Source of the DNA: an uncultured Aquimarina sp.
Lineage (GTDB): Bacteria; Bacteroidota; Bacteroidia; Flavobacteriales; Flavobacteriaceae
DNA length: 64,000 nt
Assembly: GCA_947498595.1 (NCBI GenBank)
Contig: CANMKX010000001.1
Span: 310,001-374,000, forward strand
Reading direction: 5' to 3'
Part shown: positions 9,087-19,831 of the stretch, piece by piece
Numbering within the stretch: position 1 is the first letter of the stretch
Layout of the letters: each line of letters starts with the position of its first letter
The notes under the pieces: model-generated
The model's input: the letters and a program-made list of their open reading frames with translations, nothing else
Databases searched by the model: none
Told to the model about the DNA's origin: nothing
Position numbers and translations under genes: made by a program

Positions 9087-10475
9087 ATGAGAAAAATTAC
9101 AATTGGTTTTCGATCTATTATCATATTGTTTTTATTAACCCTTTGGGGATGTTCAAATGAAGAACAAATTATAGAAGATATTGAAAATACAACATTAGAA
9201 GATGAAATCATTATAGAAGAAGAAGAATATCCTGAATCTGTATTAGATTCTATATTAGAAAAAGAATTAGAATATATCGAAAAAGGAATCAAGTTTGAGA
9301 CTAAAGCCAAAGTTGTTCCAAAAAACAATCCAAAAAAAGTATATGTACATTATATGCCTTGGTTTGAAAGTAAAGATTTTGATGGCGAATGGGGCACTCA
9401 TTGGACAATGAATAATCGTAATCCAGACAACAAACTAGGCAATAGAAGAGAAATCGCATCGCATTACTATCCGTTAATTGGACCATATTCTTCAAACGAT
9501 CCTAGTTTGCATGAATATCATTTACTGTTAATGAAAATGGCAGGAATTGATGGTGTCATTTTTGATTGGTACGGCAGTAGAGATGTAAATGATTACCTCA
9601 AAATAAAAAATAGTACAGAATCTTTTATAACAAAAATTGAAGAAGTAGGAATGAAATTTTCTATAATGTATGAAGATAGAGTAGTAGAATTTAATGAAGA
9701 CATAGAAGGAGAGAATGTAGCTGTTCAAATTGTTCAGAATGACTTTAAATACATTGAAGATAACTATTTTACAAGTCCAAATTATCATACTGTTGCAGGG
9801 AAAAAATCCCTTTTTATTTTTGGCCCTGAATATGTTAAAACACCAGAAGATTGGACGCAAGTTTTTTCAATATTTAAAGAAAAACCATCTATGCTCACCT
9901 TATGGGGAGCAACTGATCGTGTAGGTGGTTTAGGTTCTGGTGAGTTTTCTTGGGTAGATAAAGGACATTTATTAGCTCAAGCTGCATACTATGATCATGT
10001 TGTAGACAATTGTAAAACTTCACGAATTGCATTAGATATTGCTGTAGGAGCTGTATACCCTGGTTTTAATACATATTACGAAGAAGGTGGCTGGGGAGAT
10101 CAAGTTGATAATTTAAATTGGGAAATACCGCACACTAATTCATTCGAACAAACATTAAGGTTTATGGACGAACGTTCTTGCGTTGATTTTGTGCAATTAA
10201 TAACATGGAATGATTTTGGAGAAGGTACTATGATTGAACCAACCAAAGAATTTAAATATAAATATATAGATCAATTAAAAGCCTATACAGAGGTTAGTAC
10301 TAGAAGACGTCAATTGCGTTTACCTAAAAAATTATATGATATGAGAAAACGCTATAAACATTATCCAATTGTACAACTTTTATTAAATAGAATATACCAA
10401 TTTATGTTTGGTCTCGAATATACAAAAGCAGAAATGCTAATGGAAGCTGTTAAGAAGAATTACACCACTATTTAA
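9087..10475 (+). CDS. GH99/GH71-like glycoside hydrolase lipoprotein
   Basis: This 462-residue protein has a lipoprotein signal peptide with lipid Cys22 (LTLWGC). An acidic linker of Glu and Asp spans about 28-60, then a TIM-barrel region resembling GH99-like proteins. The opening motif YVHYMPWFESKDFDGEWGTH and the late motif ITWNDFGEGTMIEP are characteristic, with acidic residues where this group has its catalytic carboxylates. GH99 enzymes act on alpha-mannosides as endo-mannosidases or endo-mannanases; the exact substrate here is unknown. No SusC/SusD pair or other glycosidase is adjacent, so it is not in a standard polysaccharide utilisation locus. The C-terminal 70 residues are basic and helical. 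Confidence 0.8.
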   Translation: MRKITIGFRSIIILFLLTLWGCSNEEQIIEDIENTTLEDEIIIEEEEYPESVLDSILEKELEYIEKGIKFETKAKVVPKNNPKKVYVHYMPWFESKDFDGEWGTHWTMNNRNPDNKLGNRREIASHYYPLIGPYSSNDPSLHEYHLLLMKMAGIDGVIFDWYGSRDVNDYLKIKNSTESFITKIEEVGMKFSIMYEDRVVEFNEDIEGENVAVQIVQNDFKYIEDNYFTSPNYHTVAGKKSLFIFGPEYVKTPEDWTQVFSIFKEKPSMLTLWGATDRVGGLGSGEFSWVDKGHLLAQAAYYDHVVDNCKTSRIALDIAVGAVYPGFNTYYEEGGWGDQVDNLNWEIPHTNSFEQTLRFMDERSCVDFVQLITWNDFGEGTMIEPTKEFKYKYIDQLKAYTEVSTRRRQLRLPKKLYDMRKRYKHYPIVQLLLNRIYQFMFGLEYTKAEMLMEAVKKNYTTI

Positions 10476-10498
10476 TATCAGTACAAAAAATTAACATT

Positions 10499-10536
10499 AA
10501 AAACTTAGTCTCTAAATAAAAGATTTCTAGGTTTTT
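10499..10536 (+). terminator. Possible terminator after the GH99-like gene
   Basis: AAAAACTTAG (10499-10508) pairs with CTAGGTTTTT (10527-10536), including one G-T wobble and an 18-base loop. The stem itself ends in a T-run. It lies 24 bases past the stop. Confidence 0.45.
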
Positions 10537-10655
10537 AATGTATCTATTATACTTTCTCTTACCTTAATCTATAGTTTTGTTAATTATTTTAAGTAATAGC
10601 TATTTCAAATTAAAAGACGAAATCTTATATTAGCAAGCATTCTACTTAAAACTCT

Positions 10656-12524
10656 ATGGATCAAACTACCCAATATACCGAAGACAATATACGTTCACTC
10701 GACTGGAAAGAGCATATTCGTATGCGACCAGGAATGTATATTGGTAAACTAGGAGACGGATCATCTGCTGATGATGGTATTTACATATTACTTAAAGAAG
10801 TAATCGATAACTCTATAGATGAGTTTGTAATGGGAACTGGTAAGACTATCGAAATTTCCATTCAAGGAAATAAAGTTATAGTCCGAGATTATGGTCGTGG
10901 AATTCCTTTAGGTAAAGTAGTAGATGTAGTTTCCAAAATGAATACTGGAGGGAAATATGATTCTAGAGCTTTTAAAAAATCAGTAGGATTAAATGGTGTC
11001 GGAACAAAAGCTGTAAATGCATTATCTGCTTATTTTAGAGTAGAGTCTAGTAGAGATGGAAAATCAGCAGCAGCCGAGTTTGAAAAAGGGAATTTAACCA
11101 ATCAAGAATTTCTTGATGAAACTTCAAGAAGAAAAGGTACTAAAGTCTCTTTTGTTCCGGATGAAACAATTTTTAAAAACTATAAATACCGTAATGAATA
11201 TGTAGCCAAAATGCTTAAAAATTATGTATACCTAAACCCTGGGTTAACTATAGTTTTTAATGGTGAAAAATTTATTTCTAAAGATGGTCTAAAAGATTTA
11301 TTATCAGATAGTATTCATGTAGATGATCGATTGTATGATATTATCCACCTAAAAGGAGATGATATTGAAATAGCTTTAACACATAGTAGAACACAATATA
11401 GCGAAGAATACCACTCTTTTGTTAATGGACAACATACGACACAAGGAGGGACACATCAAGCAGCTTACAGAGAAGCTGTCGTTAAGACTATTAGAGAGTT
11501 TTATAATAAAAACTTTGAAGCAAGTGATATCCGTAAATCTATAGTTTCTGCTATAAGTATTAAGGTAATGGAACCTGTTTTTGAAAGTCAAACTAAAACA
11601 AAATTGGGTTCTACAGAAATGGGAGGTAAATTACCAACCGTTAGAACATACATAAATGATTTTGTGAAAAATAAATTAGATAATTTTTTACATAAAAATC
11701 AAGAAACTACCGAGAAATTACAACGTAAAATCCTTCAGGCCGAAAGAGAACGTAAAGAACTTTCTGGAATTAGAAAACTTGCAAAAGATAGAGCTAAAAA
11801 AGCAAGTCTTCATAATAAAAAATTAAGAGACTGTAGAGTTCATTTAACAGATGCAAAAAAAGAAAATAATCTAGAAAGTACTTTATTTATTACCGAGGGA
11901 GACTCGGCAAGTGGATCTATAACTAAATCTAGAAATGTAAATACTCAAGCAGTATTTAGCTTAAGAGGTAAACCATTGAATAGTTATAATATGACTAAGA
12001 AGATCGTTTATGAAAATGAAGAATTTAATCTTTTGCAAGCTGCACTTAATATAGAAGAATCAATGGAGGATTTGCGATACAATAATATTGTAATTGCAAC
12101 TGATGCTGATGTAGATGGGATGCACATACGTTTGCTATTAATAACGTTCTTTCTTCAATTCTTTCCTGAGTTAATTAAAGAAGGACATTTATACATTCTT
12201 CAAACCCCTCTTTTTAGAGTTAGAAATAAAAAAGAAACTATCTACTGTTATTCTGAACAAGAACGTAAAGATGCACTTATAAAGTTATCCAAAAGGGGAA
12301 AACCAGAGATTACACGATTTAAAGGATTGGGTGAAATATCACCTGATGAATTTGTTCATTTTATTGGTGAAGATATACGACTAGATCCTGTAATGCTTGA
12401 TAAGGAAAAGTCTATAGAAGAACTACTATCCTTTTATATGGGGAAAAATACACCCGATCGACAAAAATTTATCATCAACAACCTTAAGGTTGAATTGGAT
12501 ACTATAGAAACTACAAAAGCATAA
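10656..12524 (+). CDS. parE: DNA topoisomerase IV subunit B
   Basis: This 622-residue ATPase subunit carries the GHKL motifs [14 protein letters not shown] and [12 protein letters not shown]. The transducer domain is central. The TOPRIM domain has TEGDSASGS near 412 and DADVDGMH near 490. Length and the start of the conserved part ([18 protein letters not shown]) match Bacteroidota ParE; GyrB is normally longer and begins differently. With ParC it decatenates and relaxes chromosomes. The partner starts 27 bases downstream, so the two are cotranscribed. Confidence 0.93.
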   Translation: MDQTTQYTEDNIRSLDWKEHIRMRPGMYIGKLGDGSSADDGIYILLKEVIDNSIDEFVMGTGKTIEISIQGNKVIVRDYGRGIPLGKVVDVVSKMNTGGKYDSRAFKKSVGLNGVGTKAVNALSAYFRVESSRDGKSAAAEFEKGNLTNQEFLDETSRRKGTKVSFVPDETIFKNYKYRNEYVAKMLKNYVYLNPGLTIVFNGEKFISKDGLKDLLSDSIHVDDRLYDIIHLKGDDIEIALTHSRTQYSEEYHSFVNGQHTTQGGTHQAAYREAVVKTIREFYNKNFEASDIRKSIVSAISIKVMEPVFESQTKTKLGSTEMGGKLPTVRTYINDFVKNKLDNFLHKNQETTEKLQRKILQAERERKELSGIRKLAKDRAKKASLHNKKLRDCRVHLTDAKKENNLESTLFITEGDSASGSITKSRNVNTQAVFSLRGKPLNSYNMTKKIVYENEEFNLLQAALNIEESMEDLRYNNIVIATDADVDGMHIRLLLITFFLQFFPELIKEGHLYILQTPLFRVRNKKETIYCYSEQERKDALIKLSKRGKPEITRFKGLGEISPDEFVHFIGEDIRLDPVMLDKEKSIEELLSFYMGKNTPDRQKFIINNLKVELDTIETTKA

Positions 12525-12551
12525 CAACCCTAAATGTAAGCCATACAATTT

Positions 12552-15197
12552 ATGGAATTGGAAAACGAACACGAAGAACTAAATAACGAATCTATAGGTA
12601 ATGAATCTCAAGAGGTAATTACGAAAGTAACAGGAATGTATAAAGATTGGTTTCTAGATTATGCATCCTATGTAATTCTTGAACGTGCAGTACCAGCTAT
12701 TGAAGATGGTTTTAAACCTGTACAACGTCGTATATTACATTCAATGAAGGATCTGGATGATGGACGATACAATAAAGTAGCAAACATTGTCGGACATACG
12801 ATGCAATACCATCCTCATGGTGATGCAAGTATCGCAGATGCGATGGTACAAATTGGTCAGAAAGATTTATTAATTGACATGCAAGGAAACTGGGGTAATA
12901 TCTTAACAGGAGATAGAGCCGCAGCATCTCGTTATATAGAAGCTCGCTTATCAAAGTTTGCTTTAGAAGTAGTATACAACCCAAAAGTTACAGAATGGCA
13001 ACTTTCATATGATGGTCGTAAAAATGAACCTATAAATTTGCCTGTTAAATTTCCTTTATTATTAGCGCAAGGAGCAGAAGGAATTGCAGTAGGTTTAAGT
13101 ACCAAGATTTTACCGCATAATTTTATAGAGTTAATAGAAGCGTCTATAAAACACTTACAGGGCAAAAAATTTGTTATTCTACCTGATTTTCCAACATCAG
13201 GAATCGCAGATTTTACAAATTATAATGATGGACTAAGAGGAGGAAAGGCTAGGGTTAGAGCTAAAATATCTCAACACGATAAACATACGCTAAAAATTAG
13301 TGAAATTCCGTTTAGCACTACTACTACATCTTTAATCGATTCTATTCTTAAAGCAAATGAGAAAGGAAAAATAAAGATTAAAAAAATAGAAGATAATACA
13401 GCAGCCGAAGTTGAAATACTTATTTATTTACCTAATAATATTTCGCCAGATAAAACGATAGATGCATTATATGCATTTACAAATTGCGAAGTTTCTATTT
13501 CTCCATTAGGATGTGTTATCGAAGAGAATAAGCCAAATTTTATTGGCGTTTCAGAAATTTTAAGAAGATCTACTGATCATACAGTTGATTTGTTAAAAAG
13601 TGAACTTGAAATTCAGCTAAATGAATTACAAGAGCAATGGCATTTTGCTTCTTTAGAAAGAATTTTTATTGAAAATAGAATTTATCGTGAAATAGAAGAA
13701 GAAGAAACTTGGCAAGGAGTTATTACAGCTATTGACAGAGGACTTCAACCACATATTACTCATCTAAAAAGAGCAGTAACAGAAGAAGATATTGTTAGAT
13801 TAACAGAAATTAGAATTAAGCGTATTTCTAAATTTGATATCGATAAAGCTCAGCAAAAAATAGAAGCTTTAGAAGATCAGATAGCTCAAATAAAGCATCA
13901 TTTAGAACACCTAATAGAATATGCTATAGACTATTTTAAACACTTAAAATCAACGTACGGAAAAGGAAAAGAACGTAAAACCGAAATCCGAATTTTTGAT
14001 GATATAGAAGCAACAAAAGTTGTTATCAGAAATACAAAATTATATGTGAATCGCGCAGAAGGTTTTATAGGAACATCATTAAGAAAAGATGAATATGTAG
14101 GAGATTGCTCTGATATTGATGATATTATATGCTTTACAGCAGCAGGTAAAATGATGGTAACAAGGGTTGGTACCAAAACTTTTATCGGAAAAGATATTAT
14201 CCATGTAGCTGTATTTAAGAAAAAAGACAAGCGTACAATTTACAATCTAATATACCAAAACGGAAGAGGAGGAGGGGCTTTTGTAAAACGTTTTGCTGTT
14301 ACTAGTATTACGAGAGATAAAGAATATGACCTATCTCAAGGTGCTAAGGGATCCAAATTGCTTTATTTTTCAGCTAATCCTAATGGTGAGGCAGAATTAG
14401 TAACGATATATTTACGCCAAGCAGGAAGTATTAAAAAACTCAAATTTGATTTAGACTTTGCAAATCTATTAATTAAAGGTAGAGGTGTTAAAGGTAATGT
14501 AGTAACGAAGTATTCAGTAAAAAAAGTTGAATTAAAAGAACAAGGTGTTTCTACTTTAAAACCTAGAAAAATATGGTTTGATGAAACCGTAAGAAGGTTA
14601 AATGTGGATGCTAGAGGAGAACTTTTAGGCGAATTTAAAGGAGAAGATAGATTGTTGATTATTACTCAAAAAGGGTATGTGAAAACGATTGTTCCAGAAA
14701 TTACGGTACATTTTGATAACGATATGATTGTTCTTGAAAAATGGAACCCTAAAAAACCAATTTCTGCGATATATTGGGAAGGTGAAAAAGAACGTTATTA
14801 TGTAAAACGTTTTTTAATAGAAAACGTTGATAAAGAAGAATTGTTTATATCAGACCATCCTAAATCTAACTTAGAAATTGTATTTACAGATCATAGACCA
14901 ATGGCTGAAATTATTTATTCTAAAGTTAGAGGAAAAGAGCAAAAACCAAGTACAGAGATTAATCTAGAAGAATTTATAGCTATAAAAGGTTTAAAAGCTT
15001 TAGGAAATCAATTAACATCAGATAAGATTAAGCAAATAAATCAATTAGAATCGTTACCATTTGAAGAACCTGAAGTTATTCCAACTGAAGAGATAGAAGT
15101 AGTTGAAGAAGAAAACGTTACTGGGATTGAAAAATTTAGTGAGACCAATACTAAAGAATCTAATGATGGAGATGAAGAACAACAAACATTGTTTTAG
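12552..15197 (+). CDS. parC: DNA topoisomerase IV subunit A
   Basis: This 881-residue breakage-reunion subunit has the winged-helix motif DGFKPVQRRILHSM. The quinolone-resistance region reads HPHGDASIADAM. The catalytic tyrosine lies in AASRYIEARLS near residue 128. A coiled-coil tower spans about 435-470, and the C-terminal beta-pinwheel region extends to about 800. The last 60 residues are a highly acidic tail rich in Glu, ending DEEQQTLF, as is common in Bacteroidota ParC. It follows parE directly and is followed by an MscS gene after 33 bases, possibly in the same transcript. Confidence 0.93.
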   Translation: MELENEHEELNNESIGNESQEVITKVTGMYKDWFLDYASYVILERAVPAIEDGFKPVQRRILHSMKDLDDGRYNKVANIVGHTMQYHPHGDASIADAMVQIGQKDLLIDMQGNWGNILTGDRAAASRYIEARLSKFALEVVYNPKVTEWQLSYDGRKNEPINLPVKFPLLLAQGAEGIAVGLSTKILPHNFIELIEASIKHLQGKKFVILPDFPTSGIADFTNYNDGLRGGKARVRAKISQHDKHTLKISEIPFSTTTTSLIDSILKANEKGKIKIKKIEDNTAAEVEILIYLPNNISPDKTIDALYAFTNCEVSISPLGCVIEENKPNFIGVSEILRRSTDHTVDLLKSELEIQLNELQEQWHFASLERIFIENRIYREIEEEETWQGVITAIDRGLQPHITHLKRAVTEEDIVRLTEIRIKRISKFDIDKAQQKIEALEDQIAQIKHHLEHLIEYAIDYFKHLKSTYGKGKERKTEIRIFDDIEATKVVIRNTKLYVNRAEGFIGTSLRKDEYVGDCSDIDDIICFTAAGKMMVTRVGTKTFIGKDIIHVAVFKKKDKRTIYNLIYQNGRGGGAFVKRFAVTSITRDKEYDLSQGAKGSKLLYFSANPNGEAELVTIYLRQAGSIKKLKFDLDFANLLIKGRGVKGNVVTKYSVKKVELKEQGVSTLKPRKIWFDETVRRLNVDARGELLGEFKGEDRLLIITQKGYVKTIVPEITVHFDNDMIVLEKWNPKKPISAIYWEGEKERYYVKRFLIENVDKEELFISDHPKSNLEIVFTDHRPMAEIIYSKVRGKEQKPSTEINLEEFIAIKGLKALGNQLTSDKIKQINQLESLPFEEPEVIPTEEIEVVEEENVTGIEKFSETNTKESNDGDEEQQTLF

Positions 15198-15230
15198 TTT
15201 TTAAAATAATAGTATAATTATGAATGTATT

Positions 15231-16076
15231 ATGATCGAACTAATAAAACAATACATTGATGTATCAACTATAGAAGGAATTTTTATCTATAGTATGGTAA
15301 TGATTTTTATTAGTTGGATTTTGTCTCGTATTTTTAGATTTTTTCTAGTAAAATTTTTAGGAGTACAAGAAAAAAAAGACCAATTTGGTGTCACGAGTTT
15401 AAAGTTTGCAAAAAACTCTATTAAATTTTTATTTTTCATAATTGCTTGTTTAGTTATTATTGCTACAGTTCCTTTTTTAAGAAGGCAGGCTACATTAATT
15501 TTTTCTGGAGCAGGAATTTTGGCTGCAATTATAGGTTTTGCAGCACAAGCTGCTATCTCAAATTTAATAGCAGGAGCATTCATTGTCATTTTTAAACCCT
15601 TTAGAGTAGGAGATTATATCAAGCTAGACATAGAACGAGTAGGGATTGTTGATGATATTACATTACGACATACAGTGATTAATACTTTTGAAAATAAAAG
15701 ATTAATAATTCCTAATTCTATAATTAGTACAGAATCTGTTTTAAATCACACAATACAAGATAGTAAGGTGCTGAGTTTTAATAATTTAAAAATTGGTATG
15801 TATGCTGATATTGATTTGGCCAGAAAAATTATTCAAGAAGAAGCTAAAGAACTAGAATATATTCTTGATTATAATGTTGGAGATCATACCAAAGAAGCTG
15901 TACAGGTTAGAGTTATAGATATTCATGAAGATTATATACATATTCGTGCTTATGTATGGATTTCTGAACCATTTCAAGAGTTTAGAATGAAATGTAAATT
16001 AAAAGAAAGAGTACATAAACGTTTTATTATAGAAGGAGTAGATATGCCTGTTCCGTTACGTAAATTGATGCGTTAG
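15231..16076 (+). CDS. Small-conductance mechanosensitive channel family protein
   Basis: This 281-residue MscS-family protein has three N-terminal membrane helices (about 14-36, 62-85 and 90-120). The pore-lining third helix is Gly/Ala-rich (GAGILAAIIGFAAQAAISN), followed by the conserved FKPFRVGDYIKL of the beta domain. The C-terminal alpha/beta domain completes the cytoplasmic vestibule. Such channels release solutes during osmotic downshock. It sits 33 bases after parC and may be translated from the same message. A short hairpin overlaps its stop codon. Confidence 0.88.
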   Translation: MIELIKQYIDVSTIEGIFIYSMVMIFISWILSRIFRFFLVKFLGVQEKKDQFGVTSLKFAKNSIKFLFFIIACLVIIATVPFLRRQATLIFSGAGILAAIIGFAAQAAISNLIAGAFIVIFKPFRVGDYIKLDIERVGIVDDITLRHTVINTFENKRLIIPNSIISTESVLNHTIQDSKVLSFNNLKIGMYADIDLARKIIQEEAKELEYILDYNVGDHTKEAVQVRVIDIHEDYIHIRAYVWISEPFQEFRMKCKLKERVHKRFIIEGVDMPVPLRKLMR

Positions 16077-16094
16077 GGTTTAAAATAAACCCTA
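16074..16094. terminator. Hairpin overlapping the mscS stop codon
   Basis: TAGGGTTTA (16074-16082) and TAAACCCTA (16086-16094) form a 9-bp stem with an AAA loop between the convergent mscS and lysE genes. There is no strong T-run on either side. Confidence 0.45.
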
Positions 16095-16123
16095 CTTAAA
16101 ACTAAAATAAAAGTAAATAAGGT

Positions 16124-16753
16124 TTACTTTTTAGAGAAAGCGATTTTTAATCCCATCAAAATAAAAATTCCACCAGAAACCTTATCAATTCGTTGCATGA
16201 TTTTTGGATTACTAGTAATGCGTCCAGAAAATATTGAAGCAAATAAAGTAAGTAAAACAAACCATACGATACCTATAATAGCATAAGTTGTACCTAATAC
16301 CAGAAAAGGTAAAGGACTATTCATTAATTCTGGTGAGATAAACTGAGGAAAAAATGCTAAAAAGAATAATGCAACTTTAGGATTCAATGTATTGGTCAAT
16401 AATCCTGAAGTAAAATTTTGAAAACTACTCTTATGCATATCATCTTTTATGTCAACAGCTGGATTATCTTTTTTAGCTATGATTTTTTTAACTCCAAGAT
16501 AAATCAAATATAAAGCTCCTAAATATTTAATGATCATGAAAGCTGTAGCAGATTTAGCTATAATGATTGACAATCCCATAGCGGCAAATAATGTATGAAC
16601 AAGAACGCCAGCATTAATACCTAAAGTAGAATAAATACCTGCTTTTTTACCTTGAGCTATCGATTTATTTAAAACAAATATAGTATCAATACCAGGAGTC
16701 ATGATAAATAATAAAGCAGTGATGATAAATGTCAAAAAATTTTCGATACCCAT
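16124..16753 (-). CDS. LysE/RhtB family amino-acid exporter
   Basis: This 209-residue membrane protein has the LysE/RhtB signature near its N-terminus (MTPGIDTIFVLNKSIAQGKKAGI) and about six hydrophobic helices. The family exports amino acids or related metabolites by proton antiport; the substrate cannot be read from the sequence. Its start lies just past the terminator of the upstream OmpA-type gene, so it is probably separately transcribed. It converges on mscS. Confidence 0.85.
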   Translation of the reverse strand: MGIENFLTFIITALLFIMTPGIDTIFVLNKSIAQGKKAGIYSTLGINAGVLVHTLFAAMGLSIIIAKSATAFMIIKYLGALYLIYLGVKKIIAKKDNPAVDIKDDMHKSSFQNFTSGLLTNTLNPKVALFFLAFFPQFISPELMNSPLPFLVLGTTYAIIGIVWFVLLTLFASIFSGRITSNPKIMQRIDKVSGGIFILMGLKIAFSKK

Positions 16754-16774
16754 AACATTAGATTTATAAATGAT

Positions 16775-16811
16775 AAAAAAAGCTCCTTAAGTGGGTGAAT
16801 ACTTAAGGAGC
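16775..16811 (-). terminator. Rho-independent terminator of the PorE-like operon
   Basis: An 11-bp perfect stem (16801-16811 with 16782-16792) has an 8-base loop. On the minus strand it is followed by a run of seven T (16781 down to 16775). It lies 34 bases after the stop of the OmpA-type gene and ends that three-gene operon. Confidence 0.9.
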
Positions 16812-16844
16812 ATAAAAATACTATTCTTTTAGGTAGAAGTGACT

Positions 16845-18902
16845 TTAATATTTAATAATTTCAAATTCACTTCTACGATTTATTTGATGTTCTTTTTCAT
16901 TGCAATCATTTTGCTCGCAATCGATTAATGGTTGTGATTCACCATATCCTTGAAATTGCATTCTTCTAGCGTTTACATAGCCTATTAAAGCCAGGTAATT
17001 ACGAGTAGCTTCTGCTCTTTTTTCTGATAGCATTTGATTGTAACTATCAGTTCCTCTACTATCTGTGTGTGCGCTAATTTTAATATATACAGATTTGTAT
17101 TTATCTAATTTTAATGCAAACTGATCTAATACTTTTCTAGAATCAGCTCTAATAGTCCATTTATCATAATCAAAATTGATAGGAGGTAGGTCAAAATATA
17201 GCTTTCCATTTCGTTCAATAACAGGAGGCCCCACTTGATCTGTTAATAATTGATTACGAATTCGTTTTCCGTTAGGAGTTAAATTAGCACTTTTATCAGG
17301 GATTTTATTATTAGGAATCGTAGTTGTTACAATTGAAGGAGGTGTTTTATCTATTTCAGGACTACTTATCTTATTTAAATAAATAACATAAGTAGCTTCG
17401 TTTTTTTCTTGGATACGCACTATTTTCTGTTTTATTTGATATCCTTTGGCAATAGCTTTAACTTGATACCTTCCAGGAATGACTTTCATTTCTGTAAATG
17501 AAATACTATCGAATGCTGTTCTAAGAATTATTTCATCTTTTTGAGAAATCACTAAATTTGAATTAGGAATGTAAGCTTCAGTATTATAATCTCTAACTTC
17601 GAAACGTACAGAATATTCTCGTAAAAGTATTTCACCGATTTGTTCAAAATAATAAATATCATCGTTTGTTTTTACACGATTTGAAGCAAAAAAGCCTTCC
17701 GTTTCATTATAATAACTTAACGAAAAATCATCATAACTTGAATTGATAGGAGCTCCTAAATTTGTTGGCTGGATAAATTGATTATTCTTGTACTCAGAAA
17801 CATATATATCCATCATTCCTAATCCTAAATGACCATTAGAAGAAAAGAATAAATTCCCTTCAGGAGAGATATAAGGAAATTGTTCTCTATGTACAGTATT
17901 TATAGTATTTCCTAAATTAATAGGTTCTCCAAGCGTTCCATCTAACGATATATCGACTACATATAAGTCAAAATCACCATAACCTCCAGGCATGTTTGAG
18001 GCAAAATAGAGTTTATTTTCTGCTTGATTAAATGTCGGGTGTTCTATAGAGTAATTTACTTTATTAAAATCTAATTTTACAGGTTTACTCCATTTGCCAT
18101 CGAGTTTTGTAGATTTATATAAATGGATTGCGTTATTACGTAAACTATCGAATTTCTTTTTACCTCGTTGATCATTACTTTTAGAAAAATAAATAGTATT
18201 TCCATCTTTTGTAAAACAAAAATTACCTTCATGTAATTTTGAATTTAAAGGCCTATCTAATGCAGTAGGAATATCTAGAGGGTCATTATTATTATCAACA
18301 GTCACTTTATAAATATCAAGAAAAGGACGATGTGTCCATTTGTAATTTTTATTTAAAAAACGATTGGGAATTCTATCAGTGGAGAAATAAATTATACTAT
18401 CGCGTTTGACAGCCCCAAAATCAGCCCCATCCGAATTAAATGTTGAAGTCTTTATTGTGTAATCGTTCTCTTTTAATTTAAAATCTTCTATAGTTGAAAT
18501 AGCATCTTGAGAATCAAATTCTATATTTTGATTCGTATGATATAATTTATAAAATGAAATGGCCTTTTCATATTCACCAGCTGTAGATAATATCTGATAC
18601 ATCATGAAATTGTATTCATTATTATAAGATTTATCAGAATTATAAAATTTACCAGAGGTTAATAGTTTTAAATAACGATATGCTTTTTTAAATTGATATG
18701 TATTATAATAAGATGCCGAAATGTGCTCAAGAAGGTGCTTAGAATATCCTTCTTGATTTAGTTCTTCTTCATAATGAAGTGCAGCATTAATATAATCTCC
18801 TTTCTTAAAGAAACGATCTCCACGACTTTTCTTTTGTGCCCAACTATATTGATTTCCTATTAAAAATAAGAAGATAACTAGAGTTTTTAAAAATGTTTTC
18901 AT
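16845..18902 (-). CDS. OmpA-family outer-membrane protein with TPR and PD40 repeats (PorE-like)
   Basis: This 685-residue protein starts with a signal peptide ending in SWAQ (about residue 22). TPR-like helices follow (about 28-130), then WD40/PD40-like beta-propeller motifs (about 165-405, with repeats such as YFASNMPGGYGDFDLYVV and LFFSSNGHLGLGMMDIYV). A carboxypeptidase-regulatory-like domain spans about 430-505. The C-terminal OmpA domain (about 565-685) has the peptidoglycan-binding motif HTDSRGTDSYNQMLSEKRA. This domain order is that of PorE, a T9SS-associated protein linking the outer membrane to peptidoglycan. It is the last gene of an operon with PorP/SprF 10 bases upstream. Whether it is the housekeeping PorE or a paralogue dedicated to this cargo is not decidable here. 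Confidence 0.88.
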   Translation of the reverse strand: MKTFLKTLVIFLFLIGNQYSWAQKKSRGDRFFKKGDYINAALHYEEELNQEGYSKHLLEHISASYYNTYQFKKAYRYLKLLTSGKFYNSDKSYNNEYNFMMYQILSTAGEYEKAISFYKLYHTNQNIEFDSQDAISTIEDFKLKENDYTIKTSTFNSDGADFGAVKRDSIIYFSTDRIPNRFLNKNYKWTHRPFLDIYKVTVDNNNDPLDIPTALDRPLNSKLHEGNFCFTKDGNTIYFSKSNDQRGKKKFDSLRNNAIHLYKSTKLDGKWSKPVKLDFNKVNYSIEHPTFNQAENKLYFASNMPGGYGDFDLYVVDISLDGTLGEPINLGNTINTVHREQFPYISPEGNLFFSSNGHLGLGMMDIYVSEYKNNQFIQPTNLGAPINSSYDDFSLSYYNETEGFFASNRVKTNDDIYYFEQIGEILLREYSVRFEVRDYNTEAYIPNSNLVISQKDEIILRTAFDSISFTEMKVIPGRYQVKAIAKGYQIKQKIVRIQEKNEATYVIYLNKISSPEIDKTPPSIVTTTIPNNKIPDKSANLTPNGKRIRNQLLTDQVGPPVIERNGKLYFDLPPINFDYDKWTIRADSRKVLDQFALKLDKYKSVYIKISAHTDSRGTDSYNQMLSEKRAEATRNYLALIGYVNARRMQFQGYGESQPLIDCEQNDCNEKEHQINRRSEFEIIKY

Positions 18903-18912
18903 GTGGTATAAT

Positions 18913-19827
18913 TTAAAAGAAACGAGGAGAAGTATATGTATTACTTAGATTGAGTAAATCAAATTTATAGACTAATATAAATTCATGACTTCCGTTATTA
19001 TAACCACTCAACTCACTTGTACTAAAATCATATGCGTACCCTAATTTTAAGTTTCTAGTAATATTTAATCCAGCTAATGCAACAAAAGCATCATCGTGTC
19101 TATAAGATATACCTAATTCGAATTTATCATATATCAAAGAATTCATTGAAACATCAAATGTAAGCGGTGAGTCAATAACTTGTTTCAGAACAAAAGAAGG
19201 TTTCAGTTTTATCGCATCGGTTACATTAAATACATAACCAGCGGTTGCATATAAATGTGTTTTTGATTCGTAAACTTCTAGTTCGTTATTACTAATTTGA
19301 TAAGGAAGTAAATTTGGAGCCGAAATCCCCGCATAGAAATTATGATTGTGTAAATATAATCCGGCACCAATAGTTAATTGATTCTCTGAAGTACGGTCTG
19401 AAAATACTGGATCTGTATTAACATTTGATCCAGTAGGATCAATACCAAACGAATTAATACCTACTTTAAGTCCATAAGCTAATTTGAGAGATTGAGAAAT
19501 ACGAGTATTGTAAGCAAAGTCTATATTTGCAACATGTGTATTTACTTTGATAGCTTCTCCTATTTGATCATTTGTATAATTGATACTTAGTTGTATTTTA
19601 TTGTTTAAAGGAACTGTAGCAAAAATATTTGCTGTTTGTGGAGCACCTTCGATAGCTGTCCATTGTTTTCTGTATAGAATACCAGTTGAAATCATACCAT
19701 CTGGAGTTACATAAGCGGGATTAACAATACTTAAATTATACATGTATTGTGAATATTGAGGCTCTTGTTGAGCATATATTACTGAACAAAAAAGAACAGT
19801 GATGAAAAGGATATATTTTGAGATCAT
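18913..19827 (-). CDS. Type IX secretion membrane protein, PorP/SprF family
   Basis: This 304-residue protein has a signal peptide ending YAQQ near residue 20. It opens with the family hallmark of an early YSQYMYNLSIVNPAYV motif, then shows amphipathic beta strands consistent with an outer-membrane barrel. SprF-type proteins are needed for surface delivery of partner type B-sorted cargo. The cargo gene ends 4 bases upstream and the OmpA-type gene starts 10 bases downstream, so the three form a tight operon. It is clearly divergent from the other two PorP proteins in this window. Confidence 0.88.
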   Translation of the reverse strand: MISKYILFITVLFCSVIYAQQEPQYSQYMYNLSIVNPAYVTPDGMISTGILYRKQWTAIEGAPQTANIFATVPLNNKIQLSINYTNDQIGEAIKVNTHVANIDFAYNTRISQSLKLAYGLKVGINSFGIDPTGSNVNTDPVFSDRTSENQLTIGAGLYLHNHNFYAGISAPNLLPYQISNNELEVYESKTHLYATAGYVFNVTDAIKLKPSFVLKQVIDSPLTFDVSMNSLIYDKFELGISYRHDDAFVALAGLNITRNLKLGYAYDFSTSELSGYNNGSHEFILVYKFDLLNLSNTYTSPRFF

Positions 19828-19831
19828 AAAA

